Origin: CAZCRE01 sp964501075
GTDB taxonomy: Archaea; Thermoproteota; Bathyarchaeia; Bathyarchaeales; Bathycorpusculaceae
NCBI GenBank assembly: GCA_964501075.1
Contig: CAZCRE010000011.1
Coordinates: 1 to 23,642 of the forward strand
Direction of reading: 5' to 3'
Length of the DNA stretch: 23,642 nucleotides
Position numbers and translations under genes: made by a program. Numbering within the stretch: position 1 is the stretch's first letter; the number at the start of each line of letters is the position of its first letter. Positions 1 to 7,711 of this stretch are shown here, in pieces. The notes under the pieces are model-generated. The model was not told where the DNA came from. It made no database searches and saw only the letters and a list, made by a program, of their open reading frames with translations.

Positions 1-1667
1 CCATAGCCGGTTGTATCATCTGTGTCCAGATTCGCATAAGGTTCGCTACTAAGGGATCCTTTGCTATTGTAGTCCACGTGGAAAGTCGTGTTGTCATTTA
101 ACCTAGCCGTCAGGTGGCTGTCTAGATCTCTCGGATCCTGTCCCCATGTTAGTGTTATCTGAACCAGTGGAGCATCCAAGACTATGTCCCCAACGTCACG
201 AGTCTCATTTTGTGCTAGCGGGCCAGCCTGAAGAATAGCGCTCTTATGACCACCCTTTGATGCTTGATACTTGAATACGACTCCCACTTCAACTGGAATA
301 CGCGTGAATATGCCGTCTGTGTTTGTTGAAGTTTCGCCGCTAGCCCATCTCTGTTGATACCATCCAACACCCCAACATCTTAGTTCAGCACCTTGGATAG
401 GATTGCCGTTTGAATCAACGACACGACCACTCACGTAACCCGCCGGATAGCGTATGTCATAGTTCCAAGTCGAGAAGTGGGAAACATTCCCAACGAAGCA
501 GCCCAACGAAGGATTGTACGTTCCAATTCCTTCCTCATGCCAGATGCCTGTGCGCGGGTTGAAGTACCACAAAGGACATGTACCCATACCTGTAGCATTT
601 GAACGCATACTGTTAGGCACTGGAATACTGATTTGCGCGGTTTTTCCAGGTGATAACTGAAGTTCTTGTCCGTTTTGATCGGTTACTGAGACATCCATGA
701 ATCCGAAGGACTTTATGGGGCCTGTCTCGTTTTGTGCAGATGTTCCCTGAAATTCTCCTGGAAAGGCATTAAGTTGATTTTCATCGCTGGGATCAAAGGC
801 CGTTATGGAGACGACGGCATTTCCTGTGAAGGTGCTATTCTGGGAGTTGACAAGCGAGTTCGCGCCAACCGCGACAGAACTATTATCCAATGTAGTTGCG
901 GTCCCTCCGGTTGCAGCGTTTAGGGAGGCAGTGGCACCAACATTGCTTATCGCAGTCTCTATGAAGCTTGATGTTCCTACCTGCACGTCCGTCACTTTGT
1001 ACGTAGTCACGGAACCGTTCTTGCTGAATGTTATCAGCTCCTTGCTTCCTGCGGTAACATTCGAAATGCTGAACCATCCCTGATCATTTGTCGTGCTGTT
1101 CTGATCACCGACACTGACCTTGACATTTGACACAGGATTATTTGTGAGATCCGTGACTTTGCCCATCACGACTCCGTAGTTGGTCGGCTGAGTGGTGTCC
1201 ACGGTGAAGAACTGGGTCTGAGATTGGTTCATGTTTCCAGCCGTATCGTTCGCATAAATCCTTATTCTGTGAGAACCATCAGGGGTGAAGGAAACCATAT
1301 CGTTGTAGTAGAAACTCGTCCCTGCTTGTTTGATGAGAGTCGCGTTGTATGAACTATCAACCTCGCAAAGAGCGGCTTGAATGCTCGAACTTGCATCAGT
1401 CACCGTAGCGTTGATCGTTATCGATGCCGTTCCGTAAGTCGTGTTCATTGGACTGTTGATAACCACGCTTGGAGCAGTCGTGTCCATCGGGTTAAATGGC
1501 CATTTAATGATGTTGAAATAGAACGCCACCACTGTGGCAACCAGAATGATTGCGATAAGTGCTATCGCGATCAGAGCAGGCACCATTTTTCTGCCTTTCT
1601 TCGGAGTGGGCAATTGAGGCGGTGGAGGTGGCGGCGGTGATGTCAAAACTGTTAAACCATTTTTCAT
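1..1667 (-). CDS. Large membrane-anchored multidomain surface protein (C-terminus cut by window edge)
   Basis: The reading frame is open from an ATG at 1667 to the window edge, giving 555 visible residues; the stop lies outside. Order of parts: a cytoplasmic tail with seven consecutive prolines (11-17) and a basic patch (KKGRK); one hydrophobic segment (about 29-51) that would anchor it N-in; an Ig-like stretch beginning TTAPSVVINSP; a carboxypeptidase-regulatory-like domain (GKVTDLTNNPVSNVKV); a CILP/FAM171-like region (VGATASLNAATGG and following); a second regulatory-like repeat (GRVVDSNGNPIQGAEL); and a YfaP/DUF2135-like region (DPRDLDSHL, FHVDYNSKG). Many N-x-S/T sites suit a glycosylated exoprotein. 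An in-frame ATG at 1706 exists, but a TATA box at 1707-1722 places transcription start inside it, so 1667 is preferred. Probably a cell-surface adhesion or structural protein; the exact role is unknown. The next gene upstream is a signal peptidase, although this protein shows an anchor rather than a clear cleavage site. Confidence 0.8.
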   Translation of the reverse strand, partial: MKNGLTVLTSPPPPPPPQLPTPKKGRKMVPALIAIALIAIILVATVVAFYFNIIKWPFNPMDTTAPSVVINSPMNTTYGTASITINATVTDASSSIQAALCEVDSSYNATLIKQAGTSFYYNDMVSFTPDGSHRIRIYANDTAGNMNQSQTQFFTVDTTQPTNYGVVMGKVTDLTNNPVSNVKVSVGDQNSTTNDQGWFSISNVTAGSKELITFSKNGSVTTYKVTDVQVGTSSFIETAISNVGATASLNAATGGTATTLDNSSVAVGANSLVNSQNSTFTGNAVVSITAFDPSDENQLNAFPGEFQGTSAQNETGPIKSFGFMDVSVTDQNGQELQLSPGKTAQISIPVPNSMRSNATGMGTCPLWYFNPRTGIWHEEGIGTYNPSLGCFVGNVSHFSTWNYDIRYPAGYVSGRVVDSNGNPIQGAELRCWGVGWYQQRWASGETSTNTDGIFTRIPVEVGVVFKYQASKGGHKSAILQAGPLAQNETRDVGDIVLDAPLVQITLTWGQDPRDLDSHLTARLNDNTTFHVDYNSKGSLSSEPYANLDTDDTTGY

Positions 1668-1706
1668 TGCTAAATCTACCTTGGAAGCGCTTATTGAGGG
1701 CTTCAT

Positions 1707-1722
1707 GTTTATATATCTTTTT
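1707..1722 (-). promoter_or_regulatory. TATA-like promoter element for the surface-protein gene
   Basis: On the minus strand this reads AAAAAGATATATAAAC, a strong archaeal TATA-like element. A start site about 25 bp downstream would fall near 1687, giving a leader of roughly 20 nt before the ATG at 1667. It also means that the surface-protein gene can be transcribed separately from the upstream signal peptidase gene, which ends at 1786. Confidence 0.45.
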
Positions 1723-1785
1723 AGAACCTTCGCTTCGAGTCGTTGACGCCACATGCTACTCACTGGTCGTCAGCTTTGTGAGGCC

Positions 1786-2766
1786 CTATTTAGGAGAACG
1801 TGCTTGCGATAGTTCAAGTTCTGATGTTTTTGCAGATCTGTTCGCCCTGAAAAAACTGACCAGTTCCCAAACATCGAATACAATGAGTAGGAATATTGAG
1901 AATTGGAACCATGAGAAGGTGAGAACGCCTGATCGCGGTGCCCCGTTTGCCAAGCTGTCGATTTTGTATGTGAAGAAACCTTGCAGTAATGTTACTTCGC
2001 TGATGTTGTTGAAATTTCCTTTGAAGCTCGTATGGTACTGCAAGTCCATGCACATGCCTTTGATCGTGACATATTGAGGTGGAGACGCACCTAGTTGCCA
2101 AAACGTGAATGCCCCCCAAAGATTGAACACGATAAAACACAAGAGAAGTACATTGACGACTGCAAAATATATCACTCCATATGAAAGTTTCCCAAACAGT
2201 TTTCTCTCCTTCTTTGGCCCTTTACCAGCTGTTTCGCTTTCAGAACTGGTATTCCAGAATATTAGCATGATGATTATCAAAACAATAGCCATCATGAAGA
2301 GAAGGTACACGCTACCTTGCGATTGGGTGAGCAAAGAAAGATTACCCAAGTAGGGAACCCTTGCTATTACTTTCCCGATGAGTTGCTTTTCATTAAATCT
2401 CTCCTCAGATGGAGAATTGTTGTCTCCATGCGTCGTTATCCAGTACCCGTCTTCGCTAAACTCTTTCTTGACCGCCCGATGTACGATTCGGTAGTTGGGA
2501 TCGTTTTGATCTTTGAATATGACGATGTCACCTGTGCCATAGCCGGCGTTTATGTCCTTTGCAGCTGTTCCCTGAACTATCAGAAGGTCACCCACGTTCA
2601 GCGTCGGCAACATGCTAGTCGAAACCACGGCCAACACGGGATAATCCGTTCTCAAAACCCATTTTAAACCTTGGAAGAACCCAAGAACCACCAAGACTGT
2701 CAGGACAAGCGCCAACACAGTTTTGAAATACTCATTTTTCCAAATCTGTCTCAGTTGAGGGGACAT
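1786..2766 (-). CDS. Signal peptidase I, archaeal S26B (Sec11-like) type, with C-terminal membrane extension
   Basis: Membrane serine protease that removes signal peptides from secreted proteins. After an N-terminal membrane segment (about 16-34) come the conserved boxes: VVSTSMLPTLNVGDLLIV with nucleophile Ser51; GDIVIF followed by YRIVHRA with the general-base His96 (His instead of the bacterial Lys marks the archaeal/eukaryotic S26B type); and HGDNN with Asp115. A second membrane segment follows at about 153-171, where most family members end. This protein has some 150 more residues: a charged linker (KGPKKERK), a third membrane segment (about 197-217), an outer loop of roughly 60 residues and a fourth segment near 281-303. 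The extension has no function I recognise; it could bind substrate or a partner. The start is an ATG. The peptidase assignment is firm. Confidence 0.9.
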   Translation of the reverse strand: MSPQLRQIWKNEYFKTVLALVLTVLVVLGFFQGLKWVLRTDYPVLAVVSTSMLPTLNVGDLLIVQGTAAKDINAGYGTGDIVIFKDQNDPNYRIVHRAVKKEFSEDGYWITTHGDNNSPSEERFNEKQLIGKVIARVPYLGNLSLLTQSQGSVYLLFMMAIVLIIIMLIFWNTSSESETAGKGPKKERKLFGKLSYGVIYFAVVNVLLLCFIVFNLWGAFTFWQLGASPPQYVTIKGMCMDLQYHTSFKGNFNNISEVTLLQGFFTYKIDSLANGAPRSGVLTFSWFQFSIFLLIVFDVWELVSFFRANRSAKTSELELSQARSPK

Positions 2767-2906
2767 TGCCTCGCCTTTTTCTTGGTCAAATGCTATTGTT
2801 GATTGAGACGTCCATACTTAAGTGTAGTGCTCCCCAAGAATTAGGAAAAATAAGGGGAAAGGAGAGAGTGTAAGTCTAAGCTCTCTGCTTTCAGTTCTCA
2901 GTAGGT

Positions 2907-3077
2907 CTAAATCTTCTTCTTGCTCAGGACTTCACGGAAGGGTTTGTGGCATTTTGGACAGTCGAATAGTCCAATTTCCAGCTGGGTTCTTTTTCCAGCT
3001 TTGTCCGGACGCCCAGCCATGGTCCACTTCTTCTTAGGTGTTGCAACAACGGTTCCGCATTTTGGACATTTAGCCAT
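2907..3077 (-). CDS. 56-residue zinc-ribbon protein resembling chromatin protein Cren7
   Basis: A short gene of 57 codons including stop. Two CxxC pairs (Cys4/Cys7 in KCPKCG and Cys40/Cys43 in DCPKCH) form a zinc ribbon. Between and after them the sequence follows Cren7: KKWTMAGRPDKAGKR compares with KVWALAPKGRKG, and EIGLFDCPKCHKPFR with KIGLFKDPETGKYFR. Trp18 would match Cren7 Trp26 and Arg48 would match Arg51, both DNA-contacting in Cren7. The protein is very basic, ending LSKKKI. An ideal Shine-Dalgarno (GGAGGAGAT) and a BRE/TATA pair lie upstream, as expected for an abundant protein. I infer a nucleic-acid-binding, possibly chromatin, role. A generic zinc-ribbon protein binding RNA or the ribosome is the alternative. 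That the gene is real is near certain; the Cren7 relation is an inference from pattern. Confidence 0.85.
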   Translation of the reverse strand: MAKCPKCGTVVATPKKKWTMAGRPDKAGKRTQLEIGLFDCPKCHKPFREVLSKKKI

Positions 3078-3080
3078 TTA

Positions 3081-3089
3081 ATCTCCTCC
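3081..3089 (-). promoter_or_regulatory. Strong Shine-Dalgarno site of the Cren7-like gene
   Basis: Reads GGAGGAGAT on the minus strand, with the GGAGG core 7 nt before the ATG at 3077. It fixes the start of the small gene and suggests high translation. Confidence 0.75.
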
Positions 3090-3126
3090 AATGTATCTCA
3101 ATAGCCATGGTTCTCTCATGATGATA

Positions 3127-3140
3127 GATAAAAAACTTTC
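3127..3140 (-). promoter_or_regulatory. BRE/TATA promoter of the Cren7-like gene
   Basis: On the minus strand GAAAG (BRE-like) is followed directly by TTTTTTATC (TATA-like). A start site about 25 bp on would be near 3105, leaving a leader of about 28 nt that holds the Shine-Dalgarno site. Confidence 0.5.
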
Positions 3141-3391
3141 CATTGTTTCCAATTACAAAACGTTTTCTTGAACATAGCATTTAGACACGTTCATTGAAAT
3201 GAAACATTATGAACAGGCTGAGACTTTTATGATGAAACCATAAAAAGCTCTCAACGGTCTACACCACCGCAACCAACAACAATGCTAGCGGTTGCTTTCT
3301 TTCAGAACTACCACCCGCAGCGCAGCTTCTCCAAAACGCTTTTACATTTGGTTCAATGCTTATTCCTTCCACCGCTGAGGGTTAATCAGGC
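3141..3391. other. Divergent intergenic region between the Cren7-like gene and the helicase
   Basis: With the promoter before it, this makes a 314-base stretch with no supported gene. It contains an imperfect inverted repeat, TTTTATG (3225-3231) and CATAAAA (3239-3245) around a 7-nt loop, either arm of which could serve as the TATA box of the rightward helicase gene; its leader would then be about 120 nt. An ATG-started frame at 3282 runs into the helicase in another frame and looks like chance. Confidence 0.4.
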
Positions 3392-6268
3392 TTGGAAGAA
3401 GCTAAGAACGCTTTTGAGCTGCTTGTCAAACCAGTTCGAAAACTCATTGAGCAGAGGCAATTCTTGAAGCCAACGGAACCACAGGAGAGAACTATCCCAA
3501 GAATCCTTGATGGAAAGAACGTTCTGCTTATTTCTCCTACCGCCACGGGCAAGACTGAAGCTGCATTTCTCCCGGTTCTCAGCATGCTTCTTCAAGGTCA
3601 ACAAGGAGTTCCAGGCATCAAGGTTCTCTATATAACGCCTCTGCGTGCCCTGAACCGCGACATGCTCGAAAGACTTGAATGGTGGTGCAACAATCTTGAT
3701 ATCAGACTTGCTGCAAGACATGGAGATACTGAGACAAAGGAGCGGACTAGACAAGCTAGAAGTCCGCCGGATATTTTGATTACTACTCCTGAAACGCTGC
3801 AAGCCATATTGTCTGGTTGGATAATGCGACAACACTTGCAGAGTGTACGTTGGGTCATAATTGATGAGGTGCATGAAATGGCGGACAGCAAACGAGGTAG
3901 TCAACTGAGTTTGGCCTTAGAAAGGCTTAGAGCCATGGTTGGCAGAGATTTCCAAATGATAGGCTTGTCCGCCACCATAGGTAGCCAAGAAAAGGTAGCC
4001 CAATTCCTCGTTGGCAGAGACCGCCCGGTGGAGATTGTGCGGGTTCCAGTGGCAAGGATGATGCGACTGAAAATTGTTTTTCCAGCGCCCAGTGAAGAGG
4101 ATGATAAACTTGCCGTGCGACTCTATACTTACCCAGAAGTGGCTGCTAGACTGCGCCTGATCCGAGACTATATTGGTCGCTACAAGTCCGTGCTTCTGTT
4201 CACGAACACTCGAACAGAATCAGAGGTGCTGACCAGCAGACTAAAAGTGTGGGACATAAACTATCCAATCTCAATTCACCACGGATCTCTGGCAAAACCA
4301 TCCAGAATAGCGGCAGAAAAAGGATTGAAAAGTGGCGATTTGAAGGGCCTTGTCTGCACAAGCTCGCTTGAGCTAGGAATAGACGTAGGCAGGATAGACC
4401 TGGTTATACAGTACATGAGCCCTAGACAGGTGACTCGACTCATTCAACGCGTCGGCAGAAGTGGCCACAGAGTCGGTCATGTAGCTGAAGGAATAATAGT
4501 TGCACTAGATTCCGACGATGCCCTCGAAGCCATGGTCATAGCAAAAAAGGCCTTGCAGGAAGAACTGGAGCCAGTCAGGATTCCCCCGAAACCCTATGAC
4601 GTTTTGACACACCAAATAGCAGGATTGCTACTCAAGAACAGAAAACTTCAGTTCGACGACATCAAAGAGCTTTTCGAAAACGCGTACCCATACGAAGACT
4701 TGACGATCGAGGACATAGAGAAGATACTCAAGTACATGCACTCGCGTTTCCCGCGCTTCGCATGGGTCTCATTCGAGGACAAAATAGCCTTGAAGCCTAG
4801 GCAATCGAAAGCACTGTTTGAGTACTATTTCGGCCATTTGTCAATGATTCCGGAAGAAAAACAGTTTCTTGTTGTTGATGATTCAACTGATTCTGCAGTT
4901 GGAGTGCTAGACGAGGCTTTCACGGCTGAATATGGGAAACCAGGAGTCAAGTTCATCATAAGAGGGAGCCCATGGCTGATTCAACATGTTTCCGAAGAAA
5001 AGATTCACGTCAAGCCCGTCGATGATCCAACAGGAGCAGTTCCAAGTTGGATAGGGGAAGAGATTCCAGTGCCTTTCGAAGTAGCACAGGAAGTAGGTCG
5101 CATTAGGGGATTTGCTGAAAAACAGCTCAATGATGGGCTTTCTCCTGACCAGATAGCATCGAAGCTGAGCGAGGCTTATCCATCTGATAAAGACACGATC
5201 CTGCGTGCGCTGAAGGAAACCGCCGATCAGGTTCTGGCAGGCTTTCCAGTTCCTACAGAAGATCGAATACTCCTCGAAGATTGGCAAGACTTAGTCCTGA
5301 TTCACGTCAACTTTGGCTTGCTTACGAACCGTGCCCTTGCCCAATTGCTAGGTCAATTACTGTCTGAGAAAGTGGGATTTGCCATTGCCGTTCAACATGA
5401 CGCCTACCGAATATTCGTGCAGACAATGGGTGAAGCAGATTCCAAGCGCTTGATGGAATTGCTCGACGAAATGAAAGGGATGCCTGATCAGACAGTCAGA
5501 GACGTGTTGACAGCAGCGGCTGTGAAAACGGGACTGTTCAAGCGCAGAATGATTCACGTGGCAAGGCGGTTTGGAGCCTTGGAGAAATGGGCAGACTTTA
5601 GTAGCGTCAGTCTGCAAAAACTCGTCGAGAGTTTTGAAGGCACGCCCATTTATGAAGAGGCACTAAAGGAAGTTTTCACGAAAGACTTGGATTTGGAACA
5701 GCTGATTTTCGTTCTTGGAAAGATGAGGGAAGGCAAATTTGTGGTTCAAAGAGCTGAAACAGGCGGAAATGCAACCCCAATTGCCCGCTTGGGTATTGAA
5801 CGTGTCAGCATGAAAACCGACTTGATCCCGCCTGAACGAATGCGAGCGGTACTCGTTGAGTCTGCAAAAGTCAGGCTTTTGAACGAAGCATGCACCTTCT
5901 TGTGCACAAGTTGCTGGAATTACTCAGAGACGATCCGTGTGAATCAACTACCAGACAAGCCAAGATGCCCAAGGTGTGGTTCCAATGCTATTGGTCTTCT
6001 CAAAGCAGAGGAAGAAAAGGTATTGCCCATGATTGAGAAGAGAGGAGAAAAGCTTACTCAAAGCGAGGAAAAACTTCAGAAACAAGCATCACAAACGGCA
6101 CAGTTAATAGCGAAGTATGGAAAAGTTGCAGCTGTAGGATTGTGTGGAAAAAGATTGTATTCACCAGACGTCGCCGAGATTCTGACAAAAGAACCTAAAC
6201 TCACCAACAGGTTCTATGAGCTTGTCTTGGAAGCTGAACGCAAGGCCATGAGCAAAAGATTCGGGTGA
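3392..6268 (+). CDS. Large Lhr-type DEAD/DEAH superfamily 2 helicase
   Basis: ATP-dependent 3'-5' nucleic-acid helicase of the Lhr family (958 residues). Visible motifs in order: Gln31 in a Q-motif-like position (TEPQER); Walker A PTATGKTE (49-56); TPLRAL (Ia); TTPETL; DEVH (158-161); SAT (193-195); SSLELGIDVG; and QRVGRSGHR (VI), where SSLELGID and the Arg finger block are diagnostic of Lhr. The long C-terminal part holds the winged-helix/Lhr core regions and, late in the protein, a CTSCW...CPRCG zinc finger as in the archaeal aLhr2 group. Start: TTG at 3392 is the first usable codon after an in-frame TAA at 3383. Lhr proteins are tied to DNA repair or recombination-intermediate processing, and in some archaea to RNA; which applies here cannot be told from sequence. 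Confidence 0.92.
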   Translation: MEEAKNAFELLVKPVRKLIEQRQFLKPTEPQERTIPRILDGKNVLLISPTATGKTEAAFLPVLSMLLQGQQGVPGIKVLYITPLRALNRDMLERLEWWCNNLDIRLAARHGDTETKERTRQARSPPDILITTPETLQAILSGWIMRQHLQSVRWVIIDEVHEMADSKRGSQLSLALERLRAMVGRDFQMIGLSATIGSQEKVAQFLVGRDRPVEIVRVPVARMMRLKIVFPAPSEEDDKLAVRLYTYPEVAARLRLIRDYIGRYKSVLLFTNTRTESEVLTSRLKVWDINYPISIHHGSLAKPSRIAAEKGLKSGDLKGLVCTSSLELGIDVGRIDLVIQYMSPRQVTRLIQRVGRSGHRVGHVAEGIIVALDSDDALEAMVIAKKALQEELEPVRIPPKPYDVLTHQIAGLLLKNRKLQFDDIKELFENAYPYEDLTIEDIEKILKYMHSRFPRFAWVSFEDKIALKPRQSKALFEYYFGHLSMIPEEKQFLVVDDSTDSAVGVLDEAFTAEYGKPGVKFIIRGSPWLIQHVSEEKIHVKPVDDPTGAVPSWIGEEIPVPFEVAQEVGRIRGFAEKQLNDGLSPDQIASKLSEAYPSDKDTILRALKETADQVLAGFPVPTEDRILLEDWQDLVLIHVNFGLLTNRALAQLLGQLLSEKVGFAIAVQHDAYRIFVQTMGEADSKRLMELLDEMKGMPDQTVRDVLTAAAVKTGLFKRRMIHVARRFGALEKWADFSSVSLQKLVESFEGTPIYEEALKEVFTKDLDLEQLIFVLGKMREGKFVVQRAETGGNATPIARLGIERVSMKTDLIPPERMRAVLVESAKVRLLNEACTFLCTSCWNYSETIRVNQLPDKPRCPRCGSNAIGLLKAEEEKVLPMIEKRGEKLTQSEEKLQKQASQTAQLIAKYGKVAAVGLCGKRLYSPDVAEILTKEPKLTNRFYELVLEAERKAMSKRFG

Positions 6269-6355
6269 CTACTGGAAGCATACGACAAGTCTTAAATGAT
6301 TGCCTGACCTATTTTGCCTAAACAGTCTGTTGCTTGATGCAAGGAGAACGACGAT

Positions 6356-6691
6356 TTGGAGATAAGCCGAAAGAAGATGCGAGAGGAAGTTCTGGAAAGG
6401 ATCAAATACGTCAAGACATGCGTCTTGTCTAGGGAAATATGCTTACTCATGCGTACGCAAAGAGCTGTTCTGGAGCCAAAGGATGTTCAAGAGGTTTGTA
6501 TGTCCATATCAAAACTCTGCAAAGATTCTGGTTGCCAAGAACCAAGCGAACTTTGTCGAAAAGCAGCCGAAGCTGTTGGTACGGAAGATGAGGCCAAGTA
6601 CCTTGAACTCTGCGCACAGAGTTGCGTGAAGTGCGGTGAAGCAAGAAAACCCGTAGAAACCTCTGCGAACAAGTCCACCTATGTGTCTTGA
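6356..6691 (+). CDS. Small cysteine-rich helical protein (possible metal-storage, DUF326/Csp-like)
   Basis: A 111-residue protein with nine cysteines at 22, 29, 48, 55, 60, 67, 86, 90 and 93. Three pairs are spaced i, i+7 and the last three read CAQSCVKC, which places them on one face of helices. This resembles DUF326 or Csp-type four-helix-bundle proteins that bind Cu(I) or other soft metals through inward-facing Cys. No signal peptide is seen, so it is cytosolic. The TTG start at 6356 is supported by AAGGAGA at 6341-6347, and a TATA-like CTTAAATG lies near 6292, so it probably has its own promoter after the helicase. The function is an inference; a zinc-binding or redox protein is possible. 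Confidence 0.75.
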   Translation: MEISRKKMREEVLERIKYVKTCVLSREICLLMRTQRAVLEPKDVQEVCMSISKLCKDSGCQEPSELCRKAAEAVGTEDEAKYLELCAQSCVKCGEARKPVETSANKSTYVS

Positions 6692-6748
6692 AAAAGATGG
6701 AATATCTTTAGACGTGTAACTGGCTAAGTCGGAAAAGAATCAAAACTA

Positions 6749-7237
6749 ATGGAGGTCTATGCCCTGTACATAGCACCTTATGTTCCAAGTCCGCCACAAG
6801 TGGTCCAACGGATGCTCGCCATTGCAGAATTGAAAGCAGGGGAAGTGTTCTTCGATTTGGGCGCTGGAGATGGCAGAACCGTGGTAATGGCAGCGAAAGA
6901 GTTTGGAGCAAGAGCAGTCGGTGTCGAGCTAAGGGAAGACCTGGCGAAGAGAGCTTTGAGCACTGTGTATCAACAGAGTCTCCAAGACAGGATCACGATT
7001 GTGAACGGCGACATGTTCAACGTGGACTTGACCTCAGCGGACGTTGTTTTCTTATACTTGACAACAAGCGCCAACGAGAAGATCAGACCTAAACTTGAAA
7101 CTGAGCTCAAGAAAGGCGTACGGATAGTTTCACACGACTATGAGATTGTCGGGTGGAAACCAGTTCAAGTCGAGAACTACTGCGAAAACCAGACTCTAGG
7201 ATACCCCTCACACACGTTGTACCTGTACAGAAAGTAG
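6749..7237 (+). CDS. aKMT-like SAM-dependent protein lysine methyltransferase
   Basis: A 162-residue class I (Rossmann) methyltransferase. It opens YIAPYVPSPPQVVQRML, the signature start of the Sulfolobus aKMT / eukaryotic FAM173 group, then has SAM-binding FDLGAGDGR, acidic VGVEL, INGD-like VNGDMF, VFLYLTTSANEKIRPKLE and VRIVSHDYEIVGWKP, and ends SHTLYLYRK; every block has an aKMT counterpart in the same order. The length equals the family's. aKMT modifies many cytosolic and DNA-binding proteins on lysine, including Cren7. The gene starts with ATG and is followed after 14 nt by the thioesterase, suggesting co-transcription. A small-molecule methyltransferase is possible but less likely. Confidence 0.8.
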   Translation: MEVYALYIAPYVPSPPQVVQRMLAIAELKAGEVFFDLGAGDGRTVVMAAKEFGARAVGVELREDLAKRALSTVYQQSLQDRITIVNGDMFNVDLTSADVVFLYLTTSANEKIRPKLETELKKGVRIVSHDYEIVGWKPVQVENYCENQTLGYPSHTLYLYRK

Positions 7238-7251
7238 ATCAGTGAAGCTTT

Positions 7252-7668
7252 ATGCCTCTGCCAGCTTTCAAGACTTCTTTGAGAGTGACTTGGGCTGACA
7301 CTGATGCGGCACAGGTCGTACACTACTCCAATTACTTCAGGTTCTTCGAAAGAGCTGAAGAAGAGTTCTATCGCCAATTAGGATTCAGCTTCGCTGACAC
7401 AGCAAAGAAAGGTTTGTGGTTTCCGCGAGTTGAAGCTTTCTGCCAATACAAGAGACCAGCAAGATTCAATGATCTTCTGGAAGTGGAAGTAAGTGTAGAG
7501 AACTTGAAAGAAAGATCGTTCAAGCTTGGTTTCAGAATAATCAACGAAGAGACGAACGTGACGTTGGCAACTGGCTATATCGTCATTGTAGCAGCGGACA
7601 AGCAGACTGGGAAAGCCACGCGTGTTCCGAGCGAGATCGTGGAAAAACTCAAGTCTTTCTGTGAATAG
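7252..7668 (+). CDS. Hot-dog acyl-CoA thioesterase, 4HBT/YbgC type
   Basis: A 138-residue single hot-dog-fold protein. The block TWADTDAAQVVHYSNYFRFF carries the 4-hydroxybenzoyl-CoA thioesterase signature, with Asp18 as the likely catalytic acid. Expected reaction: hydrolysis of a short-chain or aromatic acyl-CoA to the free acid and CoA; the substrate cannot be read from sequence. It lies 14 nt after the methyltransferase gene, on the same strand, with an ATG start. Confidence 0.85.
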   Translation: MPLPAFKTSLRVTWADTDAAQVVHYSNYFRFFERAEEEFYRQLGFSFADTAKKGLWFPRVEAFCQYKRPARFNDLLEVEVSVENLKERSFKLGFRIINEETNVTLATGYIVIVAADKQTGKATRVPSEIVEKLKSFCE

Positions 7669-7711
7669 ATTAATTAGACAAAATCGTGTTTGAATCCAAA
7701 AGTGGCTCAGT

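Noticed and set aside
732..1083. Two overlapping plus-strand frames in the left region
   Set aside because: Antisense to the surface-protein gene, whose single long frame has recognisable domains throughout.
1559..2077. 172-residue plus-strand frame over the end of the signal peptidase gene
   Set aside because: It lies antisense to two well-supported genes, includes the minus-strand promoter region, and shows no protein motif.
3282..3467. Plus-strand 61-residue frame before the helicase
   Set aside because: No ribosome site, no recognisable pattern, and it overlaps the helicase in another frame.
3386..3904. 172-residue minus-strand frame across the helicase start
   Set aside because: Antisense to the helicase motifs Walker A and DEVH, and without any family pattern.
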